DNA of 64,000 nt from Dyadobacter sp. LHD-138 (GTDB lineage Bacteria > Bacteroidota > Bacteroidia > Cytophagales > Spirosomataceae). Below, in pieces: positions 45,810 to 53,858 of this stretch. The translations under genes and the position numbers were made by a program. How positions within the stretch are numbered: the stretch's first letter is position 1; each line of letters begins with the position of its first letter. The notes under the pieces are model-generated. The model had not been told where the DNA came from, did no database searches, and saw only the letters and a program-made list of their open reading frames with translations. The DNA is taken from assembly GCF_030929615.1 (NCBI RefSeq), contig NZ_JAVFVU010000013.1, forward strand, positions 62,001 through 126,000, written 5' to 3'.

Positions 45810-47318
45810 ATGAAACTGAAAATGATGTTCACCGTTTTTCTGCTTGGCTCCCTGGGGGCATGCAAGAACTACATCGATATAGCTCCCCAGAATTTTATAA
45901 GTTCTGATAATTTTTTCAAAACAGAGGCCGATTTTGTACAGGCTGTAAATGCGTCCTATTCTGCGCTGCGAATCGTTTACAACGAAGCCTATATCATGGG
46001 CGAAATGCGGTCCGATAATGCGCATTATATTTTCAATAGCTCAAACCGGGGAAATCTCGTTCGTGAAGAAATAGCTGATTTTATCGACAATCCCACTGCC
46101 GCTCCGGTGGCAACCAAGTGGGCGGGAAATTATAAAATTATTGCTTATGCCAATGAGGTGATCAGCCGGATTGATGCAGCGACATTATCAGAAACCGTGA
46201 AGAAAAACCTGAAAGGCCAGGTCCTTTTCTTACGTGCCCTGGCTTATTTCGACCTGGTACAATATTTTAGCGATGTGCCGTTGGTGGTGGCGCCGATATC
46301 GGGGACCGCAGATGAAATCCTAAACGTAGCTTCAACATTACCACGTACCGCAAAGGCTGAGGTGTATGCGCAGATTGTAAAAGATGCGCAGGAAGCTGCA
46401 ACTTTATTGCCGTCGAAAACCGATCAGGAAAAGGGCCGAGCGACTTCCGGAGCTGCCAAAACTTTGCTGGGAAATGTATATGTGGTGTTAAAACAATGGC
46501 CACAGGCCGAAACAGTGCTGACGGAGGTTGTTAATTCCTCTCAATATTCGCTGCTGCCTGACTATGCGGCTGTTTTTAATCCTGCCAATAAAAACCATGC
46601 GGAGTCGGTGTTTGAAGTGCAGTATTTACAGGGGAATTTGGGGCTGCAAAGCGCTTTTACGTACACATTTATGCCCAATCTGACGAATATCAATCCGCTG
46701 GTTGGTTTTCAGTTTAACAATCAGAGTATTGGCGGATGGAATATTCCTTCGGATGATCTCATAAAAAGTTATGAGACAGGAGATAAAAGAAAGGCGGCTT
46801 CGGTATTGGACGGTTATACCAGCGGCGGGACTTTTGTGCAGCAGCCTTTTATCAAAAAATACTTTAATCTGCCTTTGCCAACTCCGAATGGATCTTCGCC
46901 CAATGCCAATGACAATTGGCCGGTGTATCGCTATTCTGAGGTTTTGTTATTATTGGCCGAGGCTTTAAATGAGCAGGGTAAGGCAGGTGCGCTGACTTAT
47001 CTGAACCAGGTTCGCGACCGTGCATTTGGCGCTGGTGTTTCTCAAATCAAAGAAACAAATCAGGCGGCGTTAAAAACGGTTATTGCAAAAGAGAGAAGGA
47101 TTGAACTGGCATTTGAAAATAAAAGGTGGCTGGATCTGGTTCGCAATGGACAGGCGATTGCCGTGATGTCGGCCTACGGTTCCGCGTTAAAAGCCAGTGG
47201 GAAATACCCCAATTTGATTCCGCAGACTTACAATGTTACGGAAAACCGGCTGCTTTTCCCTTTGCCATTCAATGAGATTCAGGTGAATCCGAAATTGAAG
47301 CAAAATCCGGGATATTAA
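45810..47318 (+). CDS. SusD/RagB-family glycan-binding lipoprotein (PUL 2)
   Basis: The surface partner of the PUL 2 SusC. The lipobox is SLGAC (Cys at residue 18). Family marks include GQVLFLRALAYFDLVQYFSD and VIAKERRIELAFENKRWLDL. At 502 aa it is typical. It starts 70 bp after susC. The next gene is a racemase-fold enzyme rather than a glycosidase, which is unusual directly after a susCD pair. Confidence 0.94.
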   Translation: MKLKMMFTVFLLGSLGACKNYIDIAPQNFISSDNFFKTEADFVQAVNASYSALRIVYNEAYIMGEMRSDNAHYIFNSSNRGNLVREEIADFIDNPTAAPVATKWAGNYKIIAYANEVISRIDAATLSETVKKNLKGQVLFLRALAYFDLVQYFSDVPLVVAPISGTADEILNVASTLPRTAKAEVYAQIVKDAQEAATLLPSKTDQEKGRATSGAAKTLLGNVYVVLKQWPQAETVLTEVVNSSQYSLLPDYAAVFNPANKNHAESVFEVQYLQGNLGLQSAFTYTFMPNLTNINPLVGFQFNNQSIGGWNIPSDDLIKSYETGDKRKAASVLDGYTSGGTFVQQPFIKKYFNLPLPTPNGSSPNANDNWPVYRYSEVLLLLAEALNEQGKAGALTYLNQVRDRAFGAGVSQIKETNQAALKTVIAKERRIELAFENKRWLDLVRNGQAIAVMSAYGSALKASGKYPNLIPQTYNVTENRLLFPLPFNEIQVNPKLKQNPGY

Positions 47319-47346
47319 GAATTAAGAATTAAAAATAGTATCTGGG

Positions 47347-48015
47347 ATGAAAAATATTACGTTGGGACTTGTCCATACTTCGGCTACACTGGTGCCGATA
47401 TTTCAGCAGTTATGCAATGAGTTTTTGCCGGGTGTTAATACCTTCAACATCGTGGACGACAGTCTGATCAAGGATGTGATTGCCCGGGGAGAAATGACGG
47501 CCAATACGGCCAAAAGGGTGGTGGATCACATAACATCAGCCGAGTCGGCAGGCGCTGATTATATCCTCGTCACCTGCTCTTCGATCGGCAGGGCTGTGGA
47601 AACGGCCGATTTACTGACTTCGGTCCCGGTTATCCGTGTGGATCAGGCCATGGCTGATCTGGCAGTTACGACAGGAAAGCGCATTGGTGTGGTGGCCACG
47701 TTGCCTACTACTCTGGAACCGACAAGCGATCTGGTCCGACGGAGAGCCAGGCACGCCGGCAAGGAAATTGAACTGACGAGCAAATTGTGTGAAGGTGCTT
47801 TTGAAGCTTTGATGAGCGGTAATGCGGCCCTGCACGATGAAATGGTTGGCACTGCGTTGAAGGAATTGTCTCTGAAAGTCGATGTGATTCTTCTGGCTCA
47901 GGCTTCCATGGCTCGGGTAGTGGACACCTTAAGCGAGGAAGATAAACGCGTACCGATCATCGCCAGCCCGCCGCACGCGATCCAACATCTTGCTTCGTTA
48001 CTGAAAAACAATTGA
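47347..48015 (+). CDS. Asp/Glu/hydantoin racemase-superfamily enzyme with a single active-site cysteine
   Basis: A cytosolic 222-aa protein. The fold is shown by LGLVHTSATLVPIFQQLC, YILVTCSSIGRAVETADLL (first active-site Cys) and GVVATLPTTLEPTSDLVRRRA. The second cysteine, normally in a GC-T/S motif near the C-terminus, is replaced: the strand reads VILLAQASMARVVD. True racemases use two cysteines, so this may be a one-base isomerase or decarboxylase, or act on another acid. It ends one base before the BASS transporter start, so the two are coupled and probably handle the same small acid. Confidence 0.82.
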   Translation: MKNITLGLVHTSATLVPIFQQLCNEFLPGVNTFNIVDDSLIKDVIARGEMTANTAKRVVDHITSAESAGADYILVTCSSIGRAVETADLLTSVPVIRVDQAMADLAVTTGKRIGVVATLPTTLEPTSDLVRRRARHAGKEIELTSKLCEGAFEALMSGNAALHDEMVGTALKELSLKVDVILLAQASMARVVDTLSEEDKRVPIIASPPHAIQHLASLLKNN

Positions 48016-48016
48016 T

Positions 48017-49333
48017 ATGGTTGTATTTAGAAAGTTCTGTCTCGGGGTAAGTGTTTTGTGTGTGTTGTCACTCGTTGGTGCGCTTTTGGCCGGTTGGCCG
48101 CCGGTTGTCAGTGCGTCGGTGGTAATACTTGCCATTGCTTTTGCGATTGGGATCGGAGCAATTCCGATGCTGAGTGGGTACCAATACACGGCCTGGATCA
48201 TTGCGGCTGTCGTCGCTGGTATGTGTTATCCCGGTGCATTTTTGCATTGGGGTGATTTTGATTTGCGGAATAAGTGGCTGATACTAATCGTGGTGCAGCT
48301 GGTTATGTTTGGTATGGGGATCCAGATGAGCCTTCGTGATTTTTCTGAGCTCGCAACCTCCGGTAAGGGCGTTTTGATTGGTTTATGCAGCCACTTTACG
48401 ATCATGCCCATTGTCGGGTTTTTACTGACGAAAATTTTCCATTTTGAGCCCGAAATCGCCGCAGGAATCATTTTGCTTGGCTCCTGTTCAAGTGGACTGG
48501 CTTCCAATGTGATGGTCTACATCGCCAGGGCGAATCTGGTTTTATCCGTGGCTGTAACCGCGATGACTACACTTGCAGCACCGTTTCTTACGCCTTTTTT
48601 GATGAAAATGTTGGCTGGGACGCTGATTCATATCCGCTTTCTGGATATGATGATGGAGATTATCAAAATTGTGATTGTGCCCATCGGAGCGGCTTTAATT
48701 CATGATTATCTCAAAACGGGCTCGGCCACTGGAAAGCGGAATTTGTATCTGATTGCCTCGGTATGTCTGGTTTTTCTGGCCAGTTTACCGCTGGGAATTT
48801 GGAGTATTTTTAAAGTGAATTTTTCGGAACCTTTGTTGCAATCGATAGAGGTATTGTCATTTTTCGCCGGTGCTGTTTTGGTTGGTTTGGTTTATCATTT
48901 GCTGACAAAAGTTGTGGTAAACCTGGACCGGTATATGCCATACATTTCGATGTTCGGGATTGTTTATTTCACCACGGTTACCACAGCGGCCGGGAGAGAC
49001 AACCTGATGCAGGTTGGTTTTTTACTGTTTTTTGTTTCGGTTATTCACAATTCAGCCGGTTACTTTTTCGGGTACTGGTTAAGTCGCTTGCTGGGGTTGG
49101 ATAAGCCTTCTGCACGTACCATGGCTTTTGAAGTCGGGCTGCAAAATGGAGGTATGGCTTCGGGGTTGGCTGGTACGATGGGCAAACTCGGAACCGTGGG
49201 ACTTGCTGCTGCCGTTTTTAGCCCCTGGATGAATATTTCCGGCTCAATTCTGGCAAACTACTGGCGGAGGAGAGAAGAAAAAATTCAGGCTGGCAAAAAA
49301 GTGGTGGAAGGAGAGAAGGTTTATGGGGAGTAG
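48017..49333 (+). CDS. Bile acid:sodium symporter (BASS)-family transporter
   Basis: An inner-membrane protein of 438 aa with about ten or more hydrophobic segments. BASS features include a substrate-region motif GIILLGSCSSGLASNVMVYIARAN and the later crossover region TMAFEVGLQNGGMASGLA, quoted here only as family landmarks in parts: LLGSCSSGLASN and EVGLQNGGMASG. Known bacterial and plant BASS proteins move small organic acids (pantoate, keto acids, glycolate), not only bile acids. The extra N-terminal helices (about residues 1-80) precede the core. Coupling to a racemase-fold enzyme, and proximity to an acid-sugar kinase, suggest transport of a sugar acid or its product (inference). Confidence 0.88.
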   Translation: MVVFRKFCLGVSVLCVLSLVGALLAGWPPVVSASVVILAIAFAIGIGAIPMLSGYQYTAWIIAAVVAGMCYPGAFLHWGDFDLRNKWLILIVVQLVMFGMGIQMSLRDFSELATSGKGVLIGLCSHFTIMPIVGFLLTKIFHFEPEIAAGIILLGSCSSGLASNVMVYIARANLVLSVAVTAMTTLAAPFLTPFLMKMLAGTLIHIRFLDMMMEIIKIVIVPIGAALIHDYLKTGSATGKRNLYLIASVCLVFLASLPLGIWSIFKVNFSEPLLQSIEVLSFFAGAVLVGLVYHLLTKVVVNLDRYMPYISMFGIVYFTTVTTAAGRDNLMQVGFLLFFVSVIHNSAGYFFGYWLSRLLGLDKPSARTMAFEVGLQNGGMASGLAGTMGKLGTVGLAAAVFSPWMNISGSILANYWRRREEKIQAGKKVVEGEKVYGE

Positions 49334-49355
49334 CGAGGATATTAGGTGTTGTGGA

Positions 49356-49379
49356 TAGCGAAAGAGGTCGTTTTCGCTA
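49356..49379. terminator. Hairpin between the BASS gene and the toxin-antitoxin pair
   Basis: TAGCGAAA (49356-49363) pairs with TTTCGCTA (49372-49379). It is located between convergent genes and has modest T-runs on both sides, so it may be a weak bidirectional terminator. Confidence 0.45.
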
Positions 49380-49474
49380 CTTCGTGACATACTTTAGGTC
49401 TTTTTGTGCACGATAGACGATAATGCGGTCGGCAAATTTTTGAGGTACCAGATCGATCTTGGCTTTTAGTATGA

Positions 49475-49810
49475 CTAGAAGATTTCCAGAAGTCCATGGA
49501 CGTCGGACTGGTAAAATTGTAATATCTCCTTTTGTTTGTTTAAAATAATTTCAGAAATAAATTGGGTATAAGAATTGCCGGTTCTGAGAAGAATTACTTT
49601 TGGAGGGAACCCATTAAGATTAACAAGGTCCTGAAAATCTTCATCAAATGTGACAATTGTAAAGTCGTACTTTTGTGCATAACGCCAGATTTGACGATCG
49701 GATGCGGGTTTATGTAATCCAGTCTGGCTTACATGAAGGCAGTTGGGGATTATCTCAGATAGCTTTTTAACAATTCGGTACGAGATATTCTCATCAAACA
49801 AAAACTTCAT
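49475..49810 (-). CDS. DUF5615-family PIN-like toxin
   Basis: A 111-aa PIN-like RNase-fold protein. The family pattern is clear: an N-terminal KFLFDENISYRIVKKL with the conserved Asp-Glu-Asn, GLHKPASDRQIWRYAQKYDF, and TIVTFDEDFQDL with a second acidic cluster. The acidic residues would bind metal. It overlaps the DUF433 gene by four bases (ATGA), the standard toxin-antitoxin arrangement. Cleavage targets are unknown. Confidence 0.88.
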   Translation of the reverse strand: MKFLFDENISYRIVKKLSEIIPNCLHVSQTGLHKPASDRQIWRYAQKYDFTIVTFDEDFQDLVNLNGFPPKVILLRTGNSYTQFISEIILNKQKEILQFYQSDVHGLLEIF

Positions 49811-50040
49811 GCCGAAGTAATTAAGATTCGGGTATTTTCCTCTCTATTAGCTGCAAATGATAGCGCAGCCAAAATATCATCTTTTGTTAAGTCAGGAAAA
49901 TCTTCAATAATTTGTTCATAACTCATCTCACTGGCAAGCCAGCCCAATATATCCCATACGGTTATCCGTGTCCCATTTATGCATGGTTTCCCAAATCGTA
50001 TTTCCGGATTAATTGTAATTCTGTTTTGCCAGTTTTTCAT
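49807..50040 (-). CDS. DUF433-family antitoxin
   Basis: A small 77-aa protein with a winged-helix-like fold. ITINPEIRFGKPCINGTRITV and WDILGWLASEMSYEQIIEDFP are diagnostic for DUF433 antitoxins, which pair with DUF5615 toxins. It is upstream of the toxin and probably represses the operon and neutralises the toxin. Confidence 0.9.
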   Translation of the reverse strand: MKNWQNRITINPEIRFGKPCINGTRITVWDILGWLASEMSYEQIIEDFPDLTKDDILAALSFAANREENTRILITSA

Positions 50041-50238
50041 AGCTTGGGGATTGATTTATCAAATATACGAAATTTCAATTGTAGATTTTAGAAGGGGTTG
50101 AGCCGTATGTTTGTTATTGCGGATTCAAGACTTCTCAAAAATATCAATATCTTCACCACCCGAAAAGCAAGATAATAAACCGAAACTCCGGCTTGAAACG
50201 ATAAACGGTTATTCGCCGACTGTTGTGTTAAATTATAT

Positions 50239-50622
50239 ATGAAAACCTGTTTTTGTGGATCCGATCAGCCGTACTCGCGGTGTTGCGGTCCGGTTATTAA
50301 AGGAACTGTCAAAGCCACTTCTGCTGAAAAGCTGATGCGTTCGCGTTATAGTGCCTATGTTATGGCGGCTGTGGATTATCTGGTTGATACCACGCATCAT
50401 TCAAAAAGGGCAGGGCTTGATAAAAAGGATATTGAAAACTGGGCAAAAACCAATAGTTGGCAAAAACTCGAAATCGTCAATGCTTCGACTTTTTCGGTGG
50501 AATTCAAGGCTTATTTCAGGGATCGGTCTGGGAAAAAGCAGGTGCATCATGAAAAATCAGCCTTTGTTTTTGAAAATGATAGCTGGTACTATGTAGATGG
50601 CGTTTTTAATGAAGATATTTGA
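50239..50622 (+). CDS. YchJ-family SEC-C / NTF2-like protein
   Basis: A 127-aa protein starting with a SEC-C zinc motif (CFCGSDQPYSRCCGP), followed by AEKLMRSRYSAYVM and DYLVDTTHHSKR and an NTF2-like C-terminal part (VEFKAYFRDRSGKK, WYYVDGVF). This is the YchJ architecture; its function is unknown, with zinc binding and a role in protein quality control suggested from the SEC-C relation to SecA. It seems unrelated to the glycan loci. Confidence 0.88.
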   Translation: MKTCFCGSDQPYSRCCGPVIKGTVKATSAEKLMRSRYSAYVMAAVDYLVDTTHHSKRAGLDKKDIENWAKTNSWQKLEIVNASTFSVEFKAYFRDRSGKKQVHHEKSAFVFENDSWYYVDGVFNEDI

Positions 50623-50648
50623 ATTGAAATTCATTAAAACAACGGATA

Positions 50649-50945
50649 ATGTTTAAACAATTTGCGATTGCCAGGTTTATGGTCGGGTTCATTACGTTTG
50701 TATTGACCTATATGGTGGCAACATTGTCGTACGATAATTTCTCTAAGTTTCTGATTGCTGGTATGTTCCTGTTGTCTCTTTATGTTATGAGGGAGGCCCA
50801 GAAAGGCAGAGAGGAAGAGCTGGCGAAGAAGGATAAGGAATGGCAGGAGAAAATTAATGAAGTGCAGGAACAGCTGGATCAAAAAGAAGCGGAGTGCGAA
50901 TTTCTGATCCAGGCGATCATGAAAGCAAGCGAAACAAAGGAGTAA
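50649..50945 (+). CDS. Small membrane protein with cytosolic coiled coil
   Basis: I do not recognise this 98-aa protein. Two hydrophobic segments (about residues 8-27 and 33-47) precede a charged, heptad-rich helix (about residues 48-95: GREEELAKKDKEW, EQLDQKEAECEF). It may anchor a coiled coil to the inner membrane. It starts 26 bp after the YchJ-like gene and could be co-transcribed with it. It is convergent with the DUF1537 kinase gene, with only five bases between stops. Confidence 0.7.
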   Translation: MFKQFAIARFMVGFITFVLTYMVATLSYDNFSKFLIAGMFLLSLYVMREAQKGREEELAKKDKEWQEKINEVQEQLDQKEAECEFLIQAIMKASETKE

Positions 50946-50950
50946 CTTGG

Positions 50951-52342
50951 TTATAATACTCCGCGTAAAACCACGCCGAAATAACCCTCGCCACCAACCT
51001 GCCCGCCTTTGAAAACAACTTCAAGGCCATCAACGGGTGATCCGGGAGCGAAAGCGCGGCATAAAGGCGCGCCGGGAGAAATGGGTGTAATCATTTCCAC
51101 AGCTTCAATACCAATCGTTCTGGCGACAATACTCGATGTGTCGCCACCGGCAATAACAAGTCTTTTTACGGAAGCCTGCGCGGCAGCTGAACGGGCAATT
51201 TTCCCAAGCGCAGTGCCATACAGTCTGGAAGTAAGCGACTGTATTTCAGATTTATTAAGTCCTTTTTTTGTCAGAATATCATTCGTTTTTGGAAAACGCG
51301 GATCATTTGTGCCCTTGCTCGTATGGACGATCACGCTTTTGCCTTCATTAAGTAATTGGCAGGTGAGCTGAATTTCATTTTCGAGTGTGTAATCCGTTTC
51401 GAGTTTTGCAACTGATTCAGTATCAAGATAGACTTCTTCAAAGCCACGTGATAAAGCCCAGGTTATCTGGCTGGAAGTGACGGGGGAGCAGCTTCCTGAA
51501 ACCACGAGAAGGGGAGCAGCTCTGCCAGCAGTTGGCCAGGAAACAGGAGGTTTGATCAATTCACTTTTGATCCAGAAGTCGCCCAGTGCCAGTTCGATAC
51601 CGGAAGAGCCTGCCGAAAAATGAGGAGAAGTTTCATCGCCGTAGGCATCGATAAGTTCACCAATTTTTGCCATTTGATTTGGGTAAATGGCATCAAACAA
51701 GACAATTTCGGCACCGTTTGTTATCGCTGTTTTTAAAAAATGTTTTGTTTCGGAAATTTCCCGTTCAATCTGAAGAATATCAATCAGACCGCTTTGTTTA
51801 TGGGTTTGTTTGCCCAGATGAAGACGAATGTCGCTTTCATCCGAAGGAGTGACCGGATGTTTGCTCATGCTGGGGTGCCGGTCGAGACGGTGAATTTCAC
51901 CCTGGCTGCCGATACCCATGCGCGCAAAAAGATTTCCAAAGGCGCTGTAACGGCCCAAACCAGGGGCGGCTACCACCAGCGAGACAAAACGCGGCTGGAA
52001 TATTTCGGAGCCAATATCAATCGCGCGACCGATACTGCCCACCGTGGGCGAAGAGTCAAATGTGGAACAAACCTTGTAGTGTACATGTCGCGCCCCGGAT
52101 TCTTTCAGGGCGGTGAATGCCGGTCGTAATTCCTTCTCCATTTCCTCCGGATTCATGGCGCGCGACATGCCAGCGATGCCTATCGCCTGTATATTTTTAT
52201 ACCGCGACAATTGCTCCAATGTCGGCGGCTCAATAAAAAGCGCAGTTTTAATCCCTGCCTTGCTTAATGTTTCAAGTACATCCGTAGATCCTGTAAAATC
52301 ATCGCCGTAGTAGGCAATTAACAACTGATTGTCCTGTGGCAT
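50951..52342 (-). CDS. DUF1537-family four-carbon/acid-sugar kinase, candidate 3-oxo-isoapionate kinase (OiaK-like)
   Basis: A cytosolic 463-aa kinase with the two-domain DUF1537 layout. The N-terminal acid-sugar domain starts LIAYYGDDFTGSTDVLETLS. The C-terminal nucleotide domain shows LVIAGGDTSSIVARTIGI and ITPISPGAPLCRAFAPG. Characterised members phosphorylate erythronate, threonate, denormonate or 3-oxo-isoapionate. Pairing with a RuBisCO-like protein gene just upstream (3-bp gap) is characteristic of 3-oxo-isoapionate metabolism in D-apiose catabolism, where kinase OiaK supplies the phosphorylated substrate for OiaT or OiaX. This assignment is inference from pairing; the family call is firm. 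Confidence 0.88.
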   Translation of the reverse strand: MPQDNQLLIAYYGDDFTGSTDVLETLSKAGIKTALFIEPPTLEQLSRYKNIQAIGIAGMSRAMNPEEMEKELRPAFTALKESGARHVHYKVCSTFDSSPTVGSIGRAIDIGSEIFQPRFVSLVVAAPGLGRYSAFGNLFARMGIGSQGEIHRLDRHPSMSKHPVTPSDESDIRLHLGKQTHKQSGLIDILQIEREISETKHFLKTAITNGAEIVLFDAIYPNQMAKIGELIDAYGDETSPHFSAGSSGIELALGDFWIKSELIKPPVSWPTAGRAAPLLVVSGSCSPVTSSQITWALSRGFEEVYLDTESVAKLETDYTLENEIQLTCQLLNEGKSVIVHTSKGTNDPRFPKTNDILTKKGLNKSEIQSLTSRLYGTALGKIARSAAAQASVKRLVIAGGDTSSIVARTIGIEAVEMITPISPGAPLCRAFAPGSPVDGLEVVFKGGQVGGEGYFGVVLRGVL

Positions 52343-52345
52343 GAT

Positions 52346-53605
52346 CTACTTTTGAAAACTGTTTTGACCAAATTTCTCCACAGACTTATAGAATTCGGGA
52401 TATTGCAGCGTTGCTTCATCTAGTGTGAGGCCGTTTACGGCGCCCTCCCAGGCTTGCTGCAATGCGATGACACCACCTGACGGCCCATCCGGATGCGCCA
52501 TGATACCGCCTCCCGCCATGTAAAGCAAATCTGTCGTTTTGGTTCTTTGGTAAGTTTCGAAAGTCTGTCCGCCCCATTGGCCGGACGATACCACGGGCAG
52601 CACGGAAAATCCACCCAGCAGGGGTTTCAGGCAGGCTTCAATGGATCTGACCACGGAGTCGTCAGATTCCCAGAACTTGTTTTGTATGCCGTTCACGTGC
52701 AGTTGATCAACGCCTGCAAGCCTCCATAATTTCTGATAAGCCGAAAACTCGATCCCTAATAACGGATGACGGTTCAGCATGCCCCAGCCGTTTCTGTGTC
52801 CGTGGATGGCAAGTTTTCCCTGATCACAGATTTTCTTCGAGGCCGATAAGCCAACGCTGTTCAGGCTTATCATGACGGATGTTCCTCCGGCGGAAACCAC
52901 TTTGTCATACTTTCGTAACATTTCATCGGTCTCGTCGCTGATGTTGAAAGCATACATGACCTTTTTGCCCGTTTTTTCAGCGTGGTTGTTTATGACTTCC
53001 ATCACAGCATCGACCCGTTTGGAAAAGGGTGAGTTGGCGGTTGATGACATCAGTTCGTCATCTTTGATGAAATCAATTCCTGCTTCGGCCAGCTGGCGTA
53101 CAATCTGTGCTGTTTCATCCGGTGATAACCCGATGCTCGGTTTTATAATCGTACCTATTAAAGGCCTGCCGTTTTCTACGCGGGTAAGTTGTCTGCATCC
53201 TTCGATACCGAATCGCGGACCGAGAAAATGTTTTCCGTAAGATTCCGGGAAATGAATATCCATCAGTTTTAGTCCGGTAAACTGTGTAATCTCGTACAAA
53301 TTCCCCTGCAAAGTTGAAACGAGTGTAGGTAGATTATAACCGAAATTTTCCACAGACCAGGAAACTTCAATATTGGCCCGATGATATTGATTGTTTTTCG
53401 AAAAAGCGCCGGGGATGGCTGGCTCCGAAACCGTTTCCAGGTATTGAACCGATTCTACGCGTGCAGCAAAACGTTCCTTTAATTCTTTCGTTTCGCCGGG
53501 AACAGAAACAAAGGTGCCTGACGATTGCTCGCCCGCCAATACAGCGGTCGCGATTTCAATGTCGTAAGGTGTTTCGATATAATATTTTGCGATAATTCTT
53601 TCCAT
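52346..53605 (-). CDS. RuBisCO-like protein (form IV), candidate 3-oxo-isoapionate-4-phosphate-processing enzyme
   Basis: A RuBisCO large-chain homologue of 419 aa. The carbamylated-lysine motif is intact (IDFIKDDE, Lys181, with Asp183 and Glu184 for Mg). Lys155 in GTIIKPSIGLS matches the first active-site lysine, but the KPK lysine two places later is Ser. HGHRNGWGM holds the histidine region and AGGGIMAHPDGPSGG the phosphate-binding loop. No small subunit or phosphoribulokinase is nearby, so CO2 fixation is not expected. Known RLP partners of DUF1537 kinases (OiaT, OiaX) split or decarboxylate 3-oxo-isoapionate 4-phosphate. First gene of a two-gene operon divergent from PUL 3 susC. Confidence 0.9.
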   Translation of the reverse strand: MERIIAKYYIETPYDIEIATAVLAGEQSSGTFVSVPGETKELKERFAARVESVQYLETVSEPAIPGAFSKNNQYHRANIEVSWSVENFGYNLPTLVSTLQGNLYEITQFTGLKLMDIHFPESYGKHFLGPRFGIEGCRQLTRVENGRPLIGTIIKPSIGLSPDETAQIVRQLAEAGIDFIKDDELMSSTANSPFSKRVDAVMEVINNHAEKTGKKVMYAFNISDETDEMLRKYDKVVSAGGTSVMISLNSVGLSASKKICDQGKLAIHGHRNGWGMLNRHPLLGIEFSAYQKLWRLAGVDQLHVNGIQNKFWESDDSVVRSIEACLKPLLGGFSVLPVVSSGQWGGQTFETYQRTKTTDLLYMAGGGIMAHPDGPSGGVIALQQAWEGAVNGLTLDEATLQYPEFYKSVEKFGQNSFQK

Positions 53606-53858
53606 TATTATTTATATAGCGTATTAATGTTTATGAATGTACTATGTTTTGATATGGTATTTAATGAAGTTTATTGTAATTATTTCATGATAATTATTCT
53701 TAATAGCCAGAATTCTGACAATTTTTTATCAAAATAAGTCATAAAAATTGCGAAAATATTTGTTCTGTGTAAAAATGTTCCTAATTTTCGTAAAAAATAG
53801 AATAAAAAAGAAAATAAAAGAAAATAAATATACATAATTCTAACCCGCATCGCTGTTT
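53606..53858. promoter_or_regulatory. Divergent promoter region between RLP/kinase operon and PUL 3
   Basis: About 250 bp, strongly AT-rich. It must drive both the RLP/kinase operon and PUL 3 susC, so the two could be co-regulated. An A/T motif at 53781-53804 (CTAATTTTCGTAAAAA then ATAGAATA) matches the site before PUL 2 susC. No clear large palindrome is seen. Confidence 0.5.

Noticed and set aside
47319-47346. Short direct repeat GAATTAAGAATTAA between susD and the racemase-fold gene
   Set aside because: Low-complexity A/T sequence of two short copies; not distinguishable from chance.
48017-49333. Bile-acid transporter
   Set aside because: The family name is historical. A plant-polysaccharide locus and a coupled racemase-fold enzyme fit a small organic acid better.
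52346-53605. Autotrophic RuBisCO
   Set aside because: No small subunit, phosphoribulokinase or activase gene is nearby, one active-site lysine is replaced by Ser, and the partner is a DUF1537 kinase, so it is a RuBisCO-like protein.
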